41,368 nucleotides of DNA from Prevotella sp. (lineage in GTDB: Bacteria; Bacteroidota; Bacteroidia; Bacteroidales; Bacteroidaceae), in assembly GCA_017545045.1 (NCBI GenBank), contig JAFYDA010000027.1, positions 1 to 41,368 of the forward strand, written 5' to 3'. The notes below the pieces were generated by a model. It saw only the letters and a list, made by a program, of their open reading frames with translations. It searched no databases and was not told the origin of the DNA. Made by a program: the position numbers and the translations under genes. Within the stretch, counting starts at the first letter, position 1; the number at the start of each line of letters is the position of its first letter. Shown in pieces: positions 40,490 through 41,368 of this stretch.

Positions 40490-41368
40490 ATGTCAGAATT
40501 AACAAAGAACGTACAGCCGCTCGAAGGCTTCAATTGGGAAGAGTTCGAGAACGGCACCGTAGCGAATGTGAGCAAGGAAGAGCTCGACAAAGCCTACGAC
40601 GAAACCCTTAACAAGGTGGCCGACCATCAGGTAGTTGACGGTAAAGTCATCTCTGTTGACAAGAAGGAAGTTGTTGTCAACATTGGTTACAAGAGCGACG
40701 GTATTATCCCCGCTTCTGAATTCCGCTACAATCCCGACCTGAAGATCGGCGACGTTGTAGAGGTTTACGTAGAGAGCGCAGAGGACAAGAAGGGCCAGCT
40801 GCTTCTCTCTCACAAGAAGGCTCGCATGAGCAAGGCTTGGGATCGTGTCAACGCTGCTCTTGAGGCTGAGGAGATTGTCCAGGGCTTCATCAAGTGCCGC
40901 ACGAAGGGCGGTATGATTGTCGACGTCTTCGGCATCGAGGCCTTCCTGCCCGGTTCACAAATCGACGTTCACCCCATACGCGACTACGACCAGTTCGTAG
41001 GCAAGACCATGGAGTTCAAGATTGTCAAAATCAATCAGGAATTCCGCAACGTTGTTGTCTCTCACAAGGCTCTTATCGAGGCTGAGCTGGAGGCACAGAA
41101 GAAGGAAATCATCGGCAAGCTCGAAAAGGGTCAGATTCTCGAAGGTACCGTCAAGAACATCACTTCTTACGGTGTATTCGTTGACCTGGGCGGTGTTGAC
41201 GGACTCATTCATATCACAGACCTCAGCTGGGGCCGCGTCGACGATCCCAAGAAGGTTGTCGAACTCGACCAGAAGATCAATGTCGTTATCCTCGACTTTG
41301 ACAACGAGAAGAAACGTATTGCTCTTGGCTTGAAACAACTCACTCCGCACCCATGGGATGCTCTTGAC
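40490..41368 (+). CDS. rpsA: 30S ribosomal protein S1, 5' part only
   Basis: An open frame from ATG 40490 to the window edge (293 codons, no stop), starting MSELTKNVQPLEGFNWEEFE. Three S1 (OB-fold) repeats are visible: about 50-115, with VNIGYKSDGIIPASEF; about 130-195, with DVFGIEAFLPGSQID; and about 213-284, with VKNITSYGVFVDLGGVDGLIHITDLSWG. Bacteroidota S1 is normally near 600 residues with about six repeats, so about half is outside the window. It binds mRNA at the 30S subunit, which matters in these bacteria because Shine-Dalgarno sites are rare. The fragment shows no damage. Confidence 0.96.
   Translation, partial: MSELTKNVQPLEGFNWEEFENGTVANVSKEELDKAYDETLNKVADHQVVDGKVISVDKKEVVVNIGYKSDGIIPASEFRYNPDLKIGDVVEVYVESAEDKKGQLLLSHKKARMSKAWDRVNAALEAEEIVQGFIKCRTKGGMIVDVFGIEAFLPGSQIDVHPIRDYDQFVGKTMEFKIVKINQEFRNVVVSHKALIEAELEAQKKEIIGKLEKGQILEGTVKNITSYGVFVDLGGVDGLIHITDLSWGRVDDPKKVVELDQKINVVILDFDNEKKRIALGLKQLTPHPWDALD

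Overview
The window comes from a Bacteroidota chromosome, most likely a Prevotella-type gut or rumen bacterium. The evidence is at least a dozen promoters with the Bacteroidota -7 box TAnnTTTG (several with TTTG about 19-20 bases upstream), almost no Shine-Dalgarno sites, large secreted glycoside hydrolases, and short GIYI..GRKV-type C-terminal tails on secreted proteins. The species assignment is inference.

Layout. 1-545: an internally deleted IS1380-type transposase remnant and a repeat array. 545-10050: three large secreted polysaccharide-degrading enzymes (GH5-GH43 fusion, GH2 beta-galactosidase with a discoidin-like domain, GH27 alpha-galactosidase), with no SusC/SusD or regulator beside them. 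10080-13150: tex, preceded by debris of a zeta-type toxin locus, a methyltransferase fragment and a second repeat array. 13154-17142: an ABC-F ATPase and an M13 metallopeptidase. 17241-25765: a tightly coupled five-gene signalling cluster (four-zinc-ribbon protein, membrane Ser/Thr kinase, zinc-ribbon protein with four AAA+ modules, zinc-ribbon FHA protein, PP2C phosphatase), continuing with 12-base and overlapping junctions into metA and a U32-family gene. 28565-31488: a zinc-ribbon membrane lipoprotein, then djlA-like and asnA on the minus strand. 31711-32810: tRNA-Arg(CCG), a deletion scar joining two decapitated genes, and a third repeat array. 33055-38868: a secreted BNR-4 protein, a DMT transporter, a ThiE-like protein, ribose-phosphate pyrophosphokinase and a DUF4369-type lipoprotein. 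38882-41368: a Lys/Ala-rich secreted protein behind tRNA-Ser(GGA), tatD and the first half of rpsA.

The most interesting system is 17241-25765. It holds a writer (kinase), a reader (FHA), an eraser (PP2C) and a chain of CbbX/SpoVK-like AAA+ motors, tied together by seven zinc ribbons and by stop/start overlaps. It looks like a phospho-regulated AAA+ remodelling machine at the inner membrane; its client is unknown. The second signal is a family of modular 21-base-period intergenic repeats. Three arrays occur here, each beside broken genes, and some units look like tandem hairpin/T-run terminators.
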